This document shows positions 17,302 through 25,954 of a stretch of DNA of 64,000 nucleotides, in pieces. The first letter of the stretch is position 1. Each line of letters starts with the position of its first letter. A model generated the notes under the pieces. That model had not been told where the DNA came from. It worked only from the letters and a program-made list of their open reading frames with translations, and did not search any database. The position numbers and the translations under genes are program-made. The stretch lies in contig NZ_BJMM01000006.1 in the NCBI RefSeq assembly GCF_006539165.1, forward strand, positions 124,001 to 188,000. The letters are read 5' to 3'. This DNA comes from Streptomyces cacaoi. GTDB lineage: Bacteria > Actinomycetota > Actinomycetes > Streptomycetales > Streptomycetaceae.

Positions 17302-17895
17302 TCACGTCTCCTGAGCAGGAACGGAGCCGGGCAGGACACCGTCGGCGGTGACGGCGAGCAGGTCCGCCGCGCTGGTCGAGAGCGCCTGGGTGAATCCGGC
17401 TCGCTCGTCGGCCATCCAGCGTTCAGTGGTCAAGCGGAGCACAGCCATGCCGATATCAGTGGCCAGCCGTGCCGTCTGCCGGTCGCAGCCGCGTTGCACC
17501 AGGGCGGCGGTGAGGACGTCTGACAGGGATGCCAGCTTGATCAGTTCGCGTTCCTGCAACGGCGGATTGGCGGCGATGACCGCAGACCGCTCTCGTAGGA
17601 ACGCGCGGGAACGGAACACCTCTGGCGCGGTTGCGAATGCGGCCAGCAGTGTCGGCAGCGCACCGGTGTCCGCGGGAACGGCGTCGATCGCAGCGACGAG
17701 ATGCTTCTCAAGGTCCTCGCTGCCGCCGAACAGCGCCTCACGCTTGTCGGCGAACCATCGGTAGAACGACCGCTCGGTGAGGTTCGCGTGCTGCGCGATC
17801 TGCGCGACTGTCGTGCGGTCGTAGCCCTGCTCGTTGAACAGGTGCAGCGCTGCTTGTTCGAGCCGACCGCGAGCGTTCCCTTCCCACCGTGCCAT
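17302..17895 (-). CDS. TetR-family repressor
   Basis: A 197-residue TetR-type regulator. The HTH is TTVAQIAQHANLTERSFYRWFADKREALF near residues 28-55. The C-terminal part resembles that of the TetR at 9059 (DVLTAALVQRGCDRQTARLA against IADALRTRGVCDPAATLTAA), so the two are paralogues. It is divergent from an MDR-family oxidoreductase, with two mirror-image copies of a 16-bp palindrome between the genes. It probably represses both. ATG 17895 is the only good start. The natural ligand is unknown; an electrophile or quinone is possible, given the target enzyme type. Confidence 0.9.
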   Translation of the reverse strand: MARWEGNARGRLEQAALHLFNEQGYDRTTVAQIAQHANLTERSFYRWFADKREALFGGSEDLEKHLVAAIDAVPADTGALPTLLAAFATAPEVFRSRAFLRERSAVIAANPPLQERELIKLASLSDVLTAALVQRGCDRQTARLATDIGMAVLRLTTERWMADERAGFTQALSTSAADLLAVTADGVLPGSVPAQET

Positions 17896-17909
17896 CCCGC
17901 AACTATAGC

Positions 17910-17964
17910 GACAGCAGATGCTGTCGTCACTCTGCTAGCGTGAGTGATGACAGCATCTGCTGTC
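17910..17964. promoter_or_regulatory. Two mirror-image TetR operator palindromes
   Basis: GACAGCAGATGCTGTC (17910-17925) and GACAGCATCTGCTGTC (17949-17964). Each has perfect 7-bp arms, and each is the exact reverse complement of the other. They are 39 bp apart and lie between the divergent TetR and MDR genes, the second 16 bp before the MDR start. Confidence 0.85.
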
Positions 17965-17980
17965 ACCGTGAGGAGACTTC

Positions 17981-18901
17981 ATGCGCACCCTGCGATTCCA
18001 CGAGTACGGAGCACCGCTCAGTGTCCTGCGCCTCGAAGACGCCGAACCACCCAGCCCCGGCCGGAGCCAGATCCGCGTCAGGGTCCAGGCGTGCGGGCTG
18101 ACCCCGGCGGACTGGGCGCTGTGCGGCGGACTCTTCGCCGGCGATCTGCCGCGCGGTATCGGGCTCGAAGTGTCCGGGACGGTCGACGCGGTCGGTGACG
18201 AGGTGACCGGGGTGGAGATCGGTGACCCTGTGTTCGGCCCAGCCCCCTACACGGGACCGACCGCCGGCGCGTCGGAACAAGCGCTCCTCGACACCTGGTT
18301 CCCGCGTCCGCCGGGGCTCGCCCCGGCCGCCGTCGCCGCGCTGCCGATGGCGGTCGAGACGGCCTACCGTGGGCTGGACGAAATCGGCGTCCGCGACGGC
18401 ACAACCGTGCTCGTGCACGGCGCCGGCTCCACCGTCGGGTACGCCGCTGTACAGATCGCCCTTCAGCGTGGGGCGCGGGTCATTGCCACCGCCGGTGAGA
18501 CGTACGCCAACGCCCTGCGCGCCGTCGGCGCCGACGTCACCGGTTACGGCGACGGCATGGCCGAGCGGGTCATGGCGATCGCGGGCGGGCCGGTCGACCT
18601 CGCCCTCGACGCAGCACCGGTCAGCAATGCACTGCCGGGGCTCGTGCGCACCGTCAAGGCGCCAGAAGACGTGCTGACTCTCAGCGACTTCGCCGCGGCC
18701 GAGGAACTGGGCGTGCGTGTCAGCTTCGGCACCCGTACCACGCAGCGCAACGACGTGCTCGGCGGATACGCGAATCTGGCGGCCGAGGGCCGCTTCTCCG
18801 TACCGGTGGCCCGCACGTTCCCGCTGGAGGACTGGCGGACCGCCGCCGAGCTGAGCCAGTCGGGGCAGGCGCGCGGCAAGCTCGTCCTGGAGATCGGCTA
18901 G
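17981..18901 (+). CDS. NADP-dependent MDR oxidoreductase (quinone reductase type)
   Basis: A 306-residue zinc-free medium-chain reductase. The N-terminal GroES-like domain has MRTLRFHEYGAPLSVLRLED and GIGLEVSGTVDAVGDEVTG. The nucleotide-binding Rossmann domain has VLVHGAGSTVGYAAVQIALQ and ARVIATAGE, with no zinc-ligand Cys cluster, typical of quinone oxidoreductases and enoyl reductases. The C-terminal SGQARGKLVLEI is the usual family ending. It should reduce a quinone or other conjugated carbonyl with NADPH in the cytoplasm. Control by the divergent TetR is very likely because the two palindromes lie just upstream. The N-terminal fragment at 59-276 belongs to the same superfamily but is not a close copy. 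Confidence 0.88.
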   Translation: MRTLRFHEYGAPLSVLRLEDAEPPSPGRSQIRVRVQACGLTPADWALCGGLFAGDLPRGIGLEVSGTVDAVGDEVTGVEIGDPVFGPAPYTGPTAGASEQALLDTWFPRPPGLAPAAVAALPMAVETAYRGLDEIGVRDGTTVLVHGAGSTVGYAAVQIALQRGARVIATAGETYANALRAVGADVTGYGDGMAERVMAIAGGPVDLALDAAPVSNALPGLVRTVKAPEDVLTLSDFAAAEELGVRVSFGTRTTQRNDVLGGYANLAAEGRFSVPVARTFPLEDWRTAAELSQSGQARGKLVLEIG

Positions 18902-19518
18902 TGGTCTGTCGGCCACCGCCGGGGCGAACACGGAAGGAGCCTCGGTCGGCCGCTCTCGGTGGCCGGCGTCGTCCCGGTAGCCCTGTCGCGTGCCCTTCTC
19001 GCCGTCAGGCGGGGGCAGTTGCTCGTCGGTGAGACGGGTGAGGGTCCCGGCCTGCTTGCGGTTCTCGGCGGCCAGGCCACTGACTGCGGAGGCGAGATCG
19101 TCCAGCTGCGGTCCGGTATCCGTACCGGCTCGTGCCCGTCGGCGGGCTCGGCATCGACATCCCTTTTTCCACGCGGGAGTTGGGGCGACACGAATGCGGC
19201 GAACGCACGGTTCGAGGCGGCCGGGAATCCAGGCGTGGGCGGCTCAACTTCCACACTGACAGCGGCAGAAGGTCGCAGATGGTGTGAGGAGGCGTGCCGC
19301 CTGGAGGGGCTGGCGAGGTACGACGCCGTACTCAGTGCGGTGAGTTGGGCGGGGGCGCCCGACGCCAGGGGCGGCGGTCAGCGCGCATCGTCGGTCGGCG
19401 TCGAGGCGACGAAGAAGGCGGGAGCCGGATCTGCCGGATGCCGGAACGCGGTTGCTCGGCTGTTCAGTCGCGCCCGGGGACCGTCCCGCGCGCGGGCGCC
19501 TTCCCCTGCGGAGCCCTG
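18902..19518. other. Gene-free stretch with a coding-like remnant
   Basis: About 620 bp between two genes. The minus strand around 19000-19140 reads PQLDDLASAVSGLAAENRKQ then AGTLTRLTDEQLPPP, which looks like part of a helical protein. It has no start and the frame breaks on both sides, so I take it as an unidentified fragment. Confidence 0.35.
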
Positions 19519-20163
19519 TCAGGCGTAGGACTCCAGATACGCGGTGATGAGGCGGCGGGCCTCGTCGATCGTGGCTTCGTCGCCCTCCGGTGTGCGGCTG
19601 AACGCCACGTCGAAGAGGCGGTTGCCCACCTCGAAGGACAGCTGGACGGCGAGCAGCGGGGTGTCGGCGGAGGCGAGGCCGCGGTCGATGATGTGGAGCC
19701 AGAGGCGCTCCGCCTGCGCCTCGTCGAAAGCGTGCACCAGCTCGGCGAGGCTCTCGTGACGGCCCTTGAACCACAGCTCGGCACAGCTCGGGTGTGCGCG
19801 GAAGTAGTCGAGGAGGAGGTCGGTCATCACGTCGACCGCCTCGCGCAGCGTCTGTGCCCTGGGCTTGTCCAGAACGGCCGCGATGAGCGCGTCCAACTCG
19901 CTCATGTGCCGCCGCAGGAGTTCGGCCTCGACGCGGTGCCGGTCGGGGAAGTAGTGGTACATCGAGGCGGTCGGGATGCCCGCGCGATCGCCGACCGCCT
20001 TGAGCGTGGCGGCCTCGTAGCCCTGCTCGGTGAGCAGCGCCTCGGCCGCGTCGAGGATCGCCCGCCGACGCTCCTGGCCACGGCGTTGGACACGGGACGT
20101 GGGCTTCTGCTGCCCGTCTGCCGCGCTGCTCTCGAACACGATTCGAGATCGTATCAGTGGCAT
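19519..20163 (-). CDS. TetR-family regulator
   Basis: Up to 214 residues. The HTH is near residues 50-75 (ATLKAVGDRAGIPTASMYHYFPDRHRVEAELL). The C-terminal part (TLREAVDVMTDLLLDYFRAHPSCAELWFKGRH) is a helical ligand domain. The frame opens at ATG 20163, but a candidate operator CGATTCGAGATCG sits inside that stretch. The functional start may therefore be GTG 20139 (VFESSAADGQQ) on a leaderless transcript. The next gene upstream on the same strand, an FAD amine oxidase, has a similar site in its promoter and is the likely target. Ligand unknown. Confidence 0.85.
   Translation of the reverse strand: MPLIRSRIVFESSAADGQQKPTSRVQRRGQERRRAILDAAEALLTEQGYEAATLKAVGDRAGIPTASMYHYFPDRHRVEAELLRRHMSELDALIAAVLDKPRAQTLREAVDVMTDLLLDYFRAHPSCAELWFKGRHESLAELVHAFDEAQAERLWLHIIDRGLASADTPLLAVQLSFEVGNRLFDVAFSRTPEGDEATIDEARRLITAYLESYA
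20139..20151. promoter_or_regulatory. Candidate operator at the TetR start
   Basis: CGATTCGAGATCG overlaps the first codons of the longest TetR frame. A similar element, CGATTCGGGTTCG (11 of 13 bases the same), is found before the FAD oxidase gene. This suggests shared control and a downstream TetR start. Confidence 0.5.
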
Positions 20164-20367
20164 CAGTGGCTTACCCGCGCCCCTTCAGGCATCTACTGGC
20201 CTGGTGCAGTGCACCGGAACCAGGCCGCGGCGCGCGTGGCGGGCAGGCCCGGAGAGCCCCCTTCAAGGCACGCGGGGCCTCGGGCCTCTTCACCGGGATG
20301 CTCGTCAAGACCTCGTGATGTTCCCCGTCCAGGGACAGGTCGGCGATGAGCGACGGGCTCCTCGTCG

Positions 20368-21720
20368 TCACTTCAGGCTTGCGAGGACCGCCTTCGCCGC
20401 GTTCTCGCCCGACGTCGCCGCATCGGCGAGCGAAGGCATGTCGAGCTGGTAGTCGCCGGCCAGATGGACCGGTCCGAGAGGGCTCCGCAAGGTCGGCAGG
20501 GACTTTCGGCCTCCCGGCGCCCAGAACGGCACCACCCGGTGGTGGCGGCGCACGATTCCCTGCCCGAGCTTGCCTTCGAGCTGCGGGTAGACCGAGAGCA
20601 GATTCTTGGCGAACCGAGCGGTGATTTCTTCGTCGGTGAGTTTGAACAATTGGTCGGCCGTGGCTCCGCCGGCGAAACAGGCCAGTGCGCCGCCGGGCTT
20701 TCGTGCGCCGCCGGTACGAACGGCCGCAGCGTGGTTGAACATCGCCTGGAACGAGAGCTGTGGCGTGGAAACCGCGAAGAAATCGTCCCAGGGCTGCGGC
20801 CCCTCCTCGTCGGTGAAGAAGCCGACAATCACGTACCGGCCGTATCGGATGTCGTCGAATGCCTCCCGATGAGCCCGCGGGAGTTCCGGCAGAATCCGCA
20901 GGGCGATATCGCTCGGGACGGCGACGACGGCGCGCTGCGCCCGCACCCGAAGGTCACGGCCCCCACGGACGTAGTTCACGACGACCCCGTCTCCGCTCTG
21001 CTCCACGGACCGGACGGTCGCTTCGAGCCGGAGGCGTTCGCCCAGGTCGGCGGCGAGTACGTCGGTCAGCGTCTGATTGCCGCCGACCGGCAGGGCGAAG
21101 TTCGGCACCTTGGCAGGGTCCGTCATGGCGATGCCGATCGACGTCACCAGCTGGGTCGCGGCCGTCTCCCCGGGCTCGCACCCCATCCACTGCCCCGACC
21201 ACGAACGGACCATGGACTCGACGATTCCGGAACGGACGCCGCGCAGAAGGTGCGAGGCGAGGCGTTGGTCCAGTGTGGCTCGCACCTTCTTCGCCATACG
21301 GCTGTCCGAGTCCACGAACGGGGCCGCCGAAAGGATGCGGGCACCGACCATCGCCATACCGAGCTGGTCCGTGAAGCGCATCCGTGTGCGGAACATGAGC
21401 GCGATCGGGTCGGACATGTCGACCAGCCGCCCGTTGAGAACCAGTGCCACGCTTTTACCTGCGAGAGATCCCATCTCGATGCCGTGGTACTGGAGCGCGT
21501 CGATCAGCGGCCCGGTCCCCTCGGTGAACTGGGTGCCGACGTTGATCCAGTAATCGCCCTTCCGTACGGTCTCGACGCGCCCCCCGGGCCGATCCGACGA
21601 TTCGAGAACGAGGACGTCGGTCTCCTCGGCGAGGGTGGTGGCTGCCATCAGCCCCGCCATGCCCGCACCGACGACCACGACGTCGCAGGTCTCCTCGCGC
21701 ATCTGCTGTGCGGCGTCCAT
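20368..21720 (-). CDS. FAD-dependent amine oxidase family protein
   Basis: About 450 residues. The N-terminal dinucleotide fold CDVVVVGAGMAGLMAATTLA is followed by LVLESSDRPGGRVETV, the standard start of monoamine oxidase and protoporphyrinogen oxidase families. The C-terminus GPVHLAGDYQLDMPSLADA with TSGENAAKAVLASL is the second FAD contact. Middle regions (FTEGTGPLIDALQYHG, DDIRYGRYVIVGFF) fit a substrate domain. It would oxidise an amine or an alicyclic compound; the substrate is unknown. ATG 21720 is preceded by GGGAGTTGGGTGGA; TTG 21729 is the upstream alternative. It lies 204 bp from a TetR gene on the same strand and carries a related candidate operator upstream. Confidence 0.8.
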   Translation of the reverse strand: MDAAQQMREETCDVVVVGAGMAGLMAATTLAEETDVLVLESSDRPGGRVETVRKGDYWINVGTQFTEGTGPLIDALQYHGIEMGSLAGKSVALVLNGRLVDMSDPIALMFRTRMRFTDQLGMAMVGARILSAAPFVDSDSRMAKKVRATLDQRLASHLLRGVRSGIVESMVRSWSGQWMGCEPGETAATQLVTSIGIAMTDPAKVPNFALPVGGNQTLTDVLAADLGERLRLEATVRSVEQSGDGVVVNYVRGGRDLRVRAQRAVVAVPSDIALRILPELPRAHREAFDDIRYGRYVIVGFFTDEEGPQPWDDFFAVSTPQLSFQAMFNHAAAVRTGGARKPGGALACFAGGATADQLFKLTDEEITARFAKNLLSVYPQLEGKLGQGIVRRHHRVVPFWAPGGRKSLPTLRSPLGPVHLAGDYQLDMPSLADAATSGENAAKAVLASLK

Positions 21721-22160
21721 TCCACCCAACTCCCGGGATCGGTCGATCCGGCGGCCCGCAGCGACCGGCCGTGGTTCTACCGCCCCTCGCCAGGGTGCCG
21801 TGCGTACACGTCGCCGGATCCGAATTCAGAACTCGATTCGGGTTCGAGTATAGGGTGCCCGGACGAGCCCACCGCGTCGGGGCCGGTCGCGGGAGGCACT
21901 CCGGAGGGAGATGGGCGGCGCCGAACACCTCCAGCGACCGCCGTGCGCCCCGGGCGGCTTCATCGGCGTCGTCGGGGAGAAAGGCGTCAGGCCCGGCCGG
22001 GCCGGACCGCGACCGACCCGATCGACACCGCGGGGACCGCACACCGAAACCAGAGCCGCACGCACCAGTCAGGCGCGGTTTCGCGGCTGTGCGAACCGAC
22101 TCCCGTGCGGTCCATGCCGGATCAGCCGCCGTGGCGACCCGACGTGGGAGTGTCCAGCGG
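21721..22160. other. Promoter region of the FAD oxidase; otherwise gene-free
   Basis: About 440 bp. It contains the operator candidate at 21831-21849. The rest shows no convincing gene or RNA element. Confidence 0.4.
21831..21849. promoter_or_regulatory. Candidate operator upstream of FAD oxidase
   Basis: ACTCGA-N7-TCGAGT is a perfect inverted repeat with 6-bp arms, 111 bp before the FAD oxidase start. It contains CGATTCGGGTTCG (21834-21846), which resembles the element at the TetR start (20139-20151). Confidence 0.55.
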
Positions 22161-22829
22161 TCACCGGATCCGCCGGCAAGTTGCACACTCCCGTACCGCG
22201 GCGGCGCTCGCGAGGCCGAGGAGCGCGCCCGCGGCCACATCCGCGGGATAGTGCACGCCGGTGTGGACGCGCGAGTACCCGACGGCGGCTGCCAGGAGGC
22301 CGAGCGGCGGCCCGGCCAGGGGCAGGACGGACCCGACGGCGGCGGCGAACGCGACGGCCGAGGCGGTGTGTCCGGAGGGGAACGAGGCCGAGGCCGGCAT
22401 GGGCACGTGCCGGGCCATGGCCACCCGGGCCGCCTCCCGGTCGGGACGGCTCCTGCGAACCAGGCGCTTGCCGACCAGATCGGCCGAGGCGGAGGCGACG
22501 GCGATCGCCCCGACGCCCGCGGCCGCTGCCTGCCGGGGGCGGCCCGGGACGGTGGCGAGGGCGGCGGCGAGGGCGAACGAAATCCTGGAGTGGTCGGCCG
22601 CCTGGGACAGCCGCCGCAGCGCCGTGTCGAGCGTGGGCGCGGGGGTCGCGGCCACCGCCGCGTAGACGGCTCCGTCCAGGGCACGCAGGTCGCGGAGCGT
22701 GGCGTCGATACGCCCGCGCAGCGTCGCCGACCGGGGTCTGTGCCGCCGCCCGTCCCTGTCGGCCGCGGTGCCACTGGCGGCGAGACCGGTGACGGCAGGG
22801 AGGGCCCCCTCCTCCCCGGACGGCCTCAC
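22161..22829 (-). CDS. PAP2-family phosphatase
   Basis: A 222-residue phosphatidic-acid-phosphatase type 2 protein. The three catalytic motifs are present: KRLVRRSRP (KX6RP), SFPSGHTAS (PSGH) and SRVHTGVHYPAD (SRxxxxxHxxxD). There are about four or five hydrophobic helices, so it is a membrane enzyme acting on lipid phosphates at the membrane surface. The start GTG 22829 overlaps the stop of the upstream lipid-kinase gene by four bases (GTGA), so translation is coupled. Together the pair suggests phosphorylation and dephosphorylation of the same class of lipid. Confidence 0.88.
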   Translation of the reverse strand: MRPSGEEGALPAVTGLAASGTAADRDGRRHRPRSATLRGRIDATLRDLRALDGAVYAAVAATPAPTLDTALRRLSQAADHSRISFALAAALATVPGRPRQAAAAGVGAIAVASASADLVGKRLVRRSRPDREAARVAMARHVPMPASASFPSGHTASAVAFAAAVGSVLPLAGPPLGLLAAAVGYSRVHTGVHYPADVAAGALLGLASAAAVRECATCRRIR

Positions 22830-24139
22830 CGCGCCCGCCCCAGGGCGAGGGCGGTGATCCACCGCCAGTTCAGCGGCGAGCTCGGCGCCACGCTCCCGGG
22901 CCGTACACGGGGGACGAGAACGCGCAGCGCGTGTCGGCGCACGGTGCAGACCACGGGTGGGGAGAGGGCCAGCGCCTCGCCGTCCACGGCGACGGGCAGG
23001 GTGTCGGCCCCGGCGGTGATCTCCACTCTCCGCGCCGTCTGAACGGTCAGCCCCGGCGCGCGCTCTCCCCGCACGGCGAGGTCGGCCGCCTGTGCCGCGT
23101 TCTCCACCCGAAGGCCGATCACGCCGAGCTTCCCGCGGTCGAGTCCGGGCCTGCGGCCCCCGGCCAGTGGATCCTGGGTGGCGTAGGGGTTGTTGCTCAC
23201 CAGGACCGCCTGCTGTCCGACGAGCCGCTTCTGACCGGCGGTCGCGTCGACCCGCCCGCTCGCTTCTTCGAGCAGTTCGGGCAGCAGCCCGAGGGCGGTC
23301 TCCGTCTTCGCGGCGCGGTACTCCGGTCGCTGGACGATGTCCGCGTACACCCCGAAGGACACGGTGTTGACGAACGGCCGCCCATTGACCGAGCCCAGAT
23401 CGACCCGGAGTTCCTCGCCGTCGGTCAGGGCGTCGAGGCAGCGGACGGGGTCCGCGCGGTCGAGGCCGAGGTCCATGGCGAAGTGGTTGCGCGTCCCGGC
23501 GGAGATCACCAGAAAGGGCAGGTCGTGCTCGGCGGCCACCGCGGCGACCAGCGCCTGCGTGCCGTCGCCGCCCGCCACCCCGAGCAGATCGGCGCCGTCC
23601 GCGACGGCCGTGCGTGCCAGCGCCTCCACGTCGGTCCCGGCCCGGGTGTCGAGCAGGTGCACCTGAGCGCCCAACTGCTCGGCCCGCTCCACGAGCCCGA
23701 AGCGTCCGACCTTCGCGCCACCCGACTTCGGATTCATGATCAGGACCGGCCGTCGGGGCGGCGGTGCGGCCCTGCCGCGCATCACGTACGCCTTCCCGGT
23801 GGCACGCACGGCGCCCCACCCGAAGAGCACCGCCACCCCGTCCAGCCCGAGGGCCACGAGCGCGTGGATCCACACCCCCACACCGATGTAGTGGACCAGC
23901 ACCCCCGCGGGCGCACCGACCGCGAGGACCGCGCCGCAGACTCGGAGTGCTCCACGGCAGGCGACCAGCCACCACAGGCCCACGGCGAGCCCGACGATGC
24001 CCACGAGCCCGCTCAGGACGATCAGTGGCCCGGCCTCGACCACCGCCAGAAGCACCACCGCCACCGAGGCCGCCAGTGTCAGCAGCGCACAGCAGGCCAG
24101 GATCCGTGCCGCTCGCCGCCTCTCTCCGGGGCGACTCAC
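22826..24139 (-). CDS. Diacylglycerol kinase-like lipid kinase with N-terminal membrane domain
   Basis: A 437-residue protein. Residues about 10-105 hold three or four hydrophobic segments (ILACCALLTLAASVAVVLLA, PLIVLSGLVGIVGLAVGLWW and others). From about residue 130 a DAGK catalytic domain begins with RRPVLIMNPKSGGAKVGRF. Its signature LGVAGGDGTQALVAAVAAEH carries the conserved GGDGT nucleotide-binding loop, and FLVISAGTRNHFAMDLGLDR is the following block. It would phosphorylate diacylglycerol or a related lipid at the membrane. It lies directly upstream of and overlaps the PAP2 gene. The start ATG 24139 is in a purine-poor context, so a nearby start is possible. Confidence 0.87.
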   Translation of the reverse strand: MSRPGERRRAARILACCALLTLAASVAVVLLAVVEAGPLIVLSGLVGIVGLAVGLWWLVACRGALRVCGAVLAVGAPAGVLVHYIGVGVWIHALVALGLDGVAVLFGWGAVRATGKAYVMRGRAAPPPRRPVLIMNPKSGGAKVGRFGLVERAEQLGAQVHLLDTRAGTDVEALARTAVADGADLLGVAGGDGTQALVAAVAAEHDLPFLVISAGTRNHFAMDLGLDRADPVRCLDALTDGEELRVDLGSVNGRPFVNTVSFGVYADIVQRPEYRAAKTETALGLLPELLEEASGRVDATAGQKRLVGQQAVLVSNNPYATQDPLAGGRRPGLDRGKLGVIGLRVENAAQAADLAVRGERAPGLTVQTARRVEITAGADTLPVAVDGEALALSPPVVCTVRRHALRVLVPRVRPGSVAPSSPLNWRWITALALGRAR

Positions 24140-24844
24140 AGGCGACCACCTCCGGCCTCCATCCTCGCCCGCTCGGTGTCACCCGGCGAACGGGCGGCTC
24201 CGAGAGGGGCAGGCTCTCGCCGCGGCGTTGCCGCCGGACCCCTCCTCGTCCACGGCAAAGGCGGAAGAGGCGTCGAGCAACCCGCCGGGGCTGCTGTGCG
24301 CATTCACCGCAACATGTCCGTGGTGGCGGCCATTGGCCTGGCTGGCGAGTGGGCGGTGTGCTTCGGCGTCTCCTCGTCTCCTGCCGATGGCCCGTTCGAC
24401 CTCAGTCGTCGGCATCTTCCGTGAGACACCTGGCCGCGGCCCGAGGCGCAGACCATCGAGCCCGCTCGATGGAGCGGCGCCGGGCGCGGACCGTATCCGG
24501 AGTGCCGGGCGGCGGGAGACCCCTCCACCAGCTCATCGCACTGTGACGACCGGATACGTGCGAGGGGACGAGCAGTTGACGGCCGGCTCGACTGTTCCTG
24601 CTGCCACGCGAGTTGCGGCGTGGGAAGCGTGGGGCAGGGAGCGTGCGGGCTCCGAGCGCAGATGGATTCCCCTGCCGCCGGTGGAGCGTTACGGAGGGCA
24701 TCAGGGAGCTGAGGACGTCGTTCCGAGGCGCCCGCATGACCGCTGCATACCGCTCGCTCCCTTGCCGGTCGTGCTTGGTGACGCCGGGGCGCCTTCCGTT
24801 GCCCGCTCCTGCCCCGGGACCGGCTTCAGGCTTGAGGAGGAGTG
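24140..24844. other. Gene-free stretch
   Basis: About 700 bp between the 5' end of the lipid-kinase gene and the 3' end of the next. Open frames exist, but none has a start context or family resemblance. No repeat or RNA fold was evident by eye. Confidence 0.4.
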
Positions 24845-25954
24845 TCAGGTGACCCACGAACGCCAGTCACAGCCTTCCTCCCTTTTCTTCTGGCAGTCAG
24901 TGATAGAGAATTTGTCCGCGGCGTACATGAACACCTGCTGCGGTCGGGCCGGAACGCCCCTTGTGAAGAACCTCTTTTTCCCGTCTTTGAAGCGCTGCTC
25001 ATGTGCTCCTTGAGAGTCCCGGTACTCCGCCTCGAATTCCCATGCGCAGTCCTGCGTCCCGGAGGAGACCTCCATGCGTACCCCGCCCGGGGTGGCCCCG
25101 TTCCCCAAGTCGATCTTCTTGTGGCTGAAGTAGGGTTCCCCGACTCCTTCTACTTGGAGGTCGCCGCCGATGATGGGTGGTGTATTGTCGGGGAGCTTGA
25201 ACAGCATCGTGCTGTAATCTCCCACTCCCTGCGGTGGGAAGAGGATCATGGCCTTCGCTGCGGCCGGCTTGCAGTCGATGTTCTCGGCGTGCACGCCGGA
25301 GATGGTCAGGCTTTCCGTTCTTCCGCTGAAGAAGTCGATGAGCCATGTCTTCGAGTATCCGCCGACTTTGTCTCCCGGGAACGCAAGTCTCTTGCCGTGG
25401 TGCGATTTCACGAAGTTCTTGAGGTCCGGTTCATCTTTACCCTCCTCCAGGTCAAGACCTGTGAGATATTTACGTTCCGCTGAGGTGAGTGGATGGTCGA
25501 ACAGGACCACCTGGCTGTCGGGTGGAGGAGGGTCCACCCTGGTGCTTGCGGTGAAAGCAGGTTCTTCCTTTTCGATCTTCTCGTCCACGTCCTTGGCGTG
25601 ACGGGCCGTGCGTTCAGTGGAGAAGTAGTCCAGCATGTATGTGAACGCCCAGCCCACAAGGGCAAGCGCGATGGCCACGGCCAGTGATACCAAGATTCTC
25701 CTACGCCTCGCCGAGGGCGGTGAATCGGCCACTCCCGGCAGCGCTACATCAGCGACGAGGCGGGAGAGTCGTTCATCTGTCCCATCCGCGTGGGTGTCCG
25801 CTCTCGTCGGTGGCGGGGCCGGTGCAGTGCCCGCAGTAGAGCTGGAACAAGACGTTGGGCCCGAATTCTGGTGCTGCTCCGGTTCGCTTCCCCCGGAAGC
25901 CCCCGGGGCCCCGCCGCTTGTCGATCGGTCTTCCGGTGCGTCGCCGTCAGACAC
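24845..25954 (-). CDS. Single-pass membrane protein with large extracytoplasmic domain
   Basis: A 369-residue protein in three parts. An acidic, Ser/Pro/Gly-rich cytoplasmic leader (about residues 1-75) is followed by basic SARRRR and one transmembrane helix ILVSLAVAIALALVGWAFTY (about 85-105). A 260-residue exported domain follows. The latter carries Cys in NIDCKP, QDCAWE, ITDCQK and EGCDWR, suggesting disulfides. No family was recognised. Codon composition is less GC-rich than neighbours, as in the membrane-anchored gene at 15268. Start GTG 25954. It stands alone on the minus strand. Confidence 0.65.
   Translation of the reverse strand: MSDGDAPEDRSTSGGAPGASGGSEPEQHQNSGPTSCSSSTAGTAPAPPPTRADTHADGTDERLSRLVADVALPGVADSPPSARRRRILVSLAVAIALALVGWAFTYMLDYFSTERTARHAKDVDEKIEKEEPAFTASTRVDPPPPDSQVVLFDHPLTSAERKYLTGLDLEEGKDEPDLKNFVKSHHGKRLAFPGDKVGGYSKTWLIDFFSGRTESLTISGVHAENIDCKPAAAKAMILFPPQGVGDYSTMLFKLPDNTPPIIGGDLQVEGVGEPYFSHKKIDLGNGATPGGVRMEVSSGTQDCAWEFEAEYRDSQGAHEQRFKDGKKRFFTRGVPARPQQVFMYAADKFSITDCQKKREEGCDWRSWVT

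Noticed and set aside
22161-24182. A single 673-codon frame covering both lipid genes on the minus strand
   Set aside because: Only its last 222 codons (PAP2) carry motifs; the upstream part is in a different frame from the DAGK gene and is a shadow of it.
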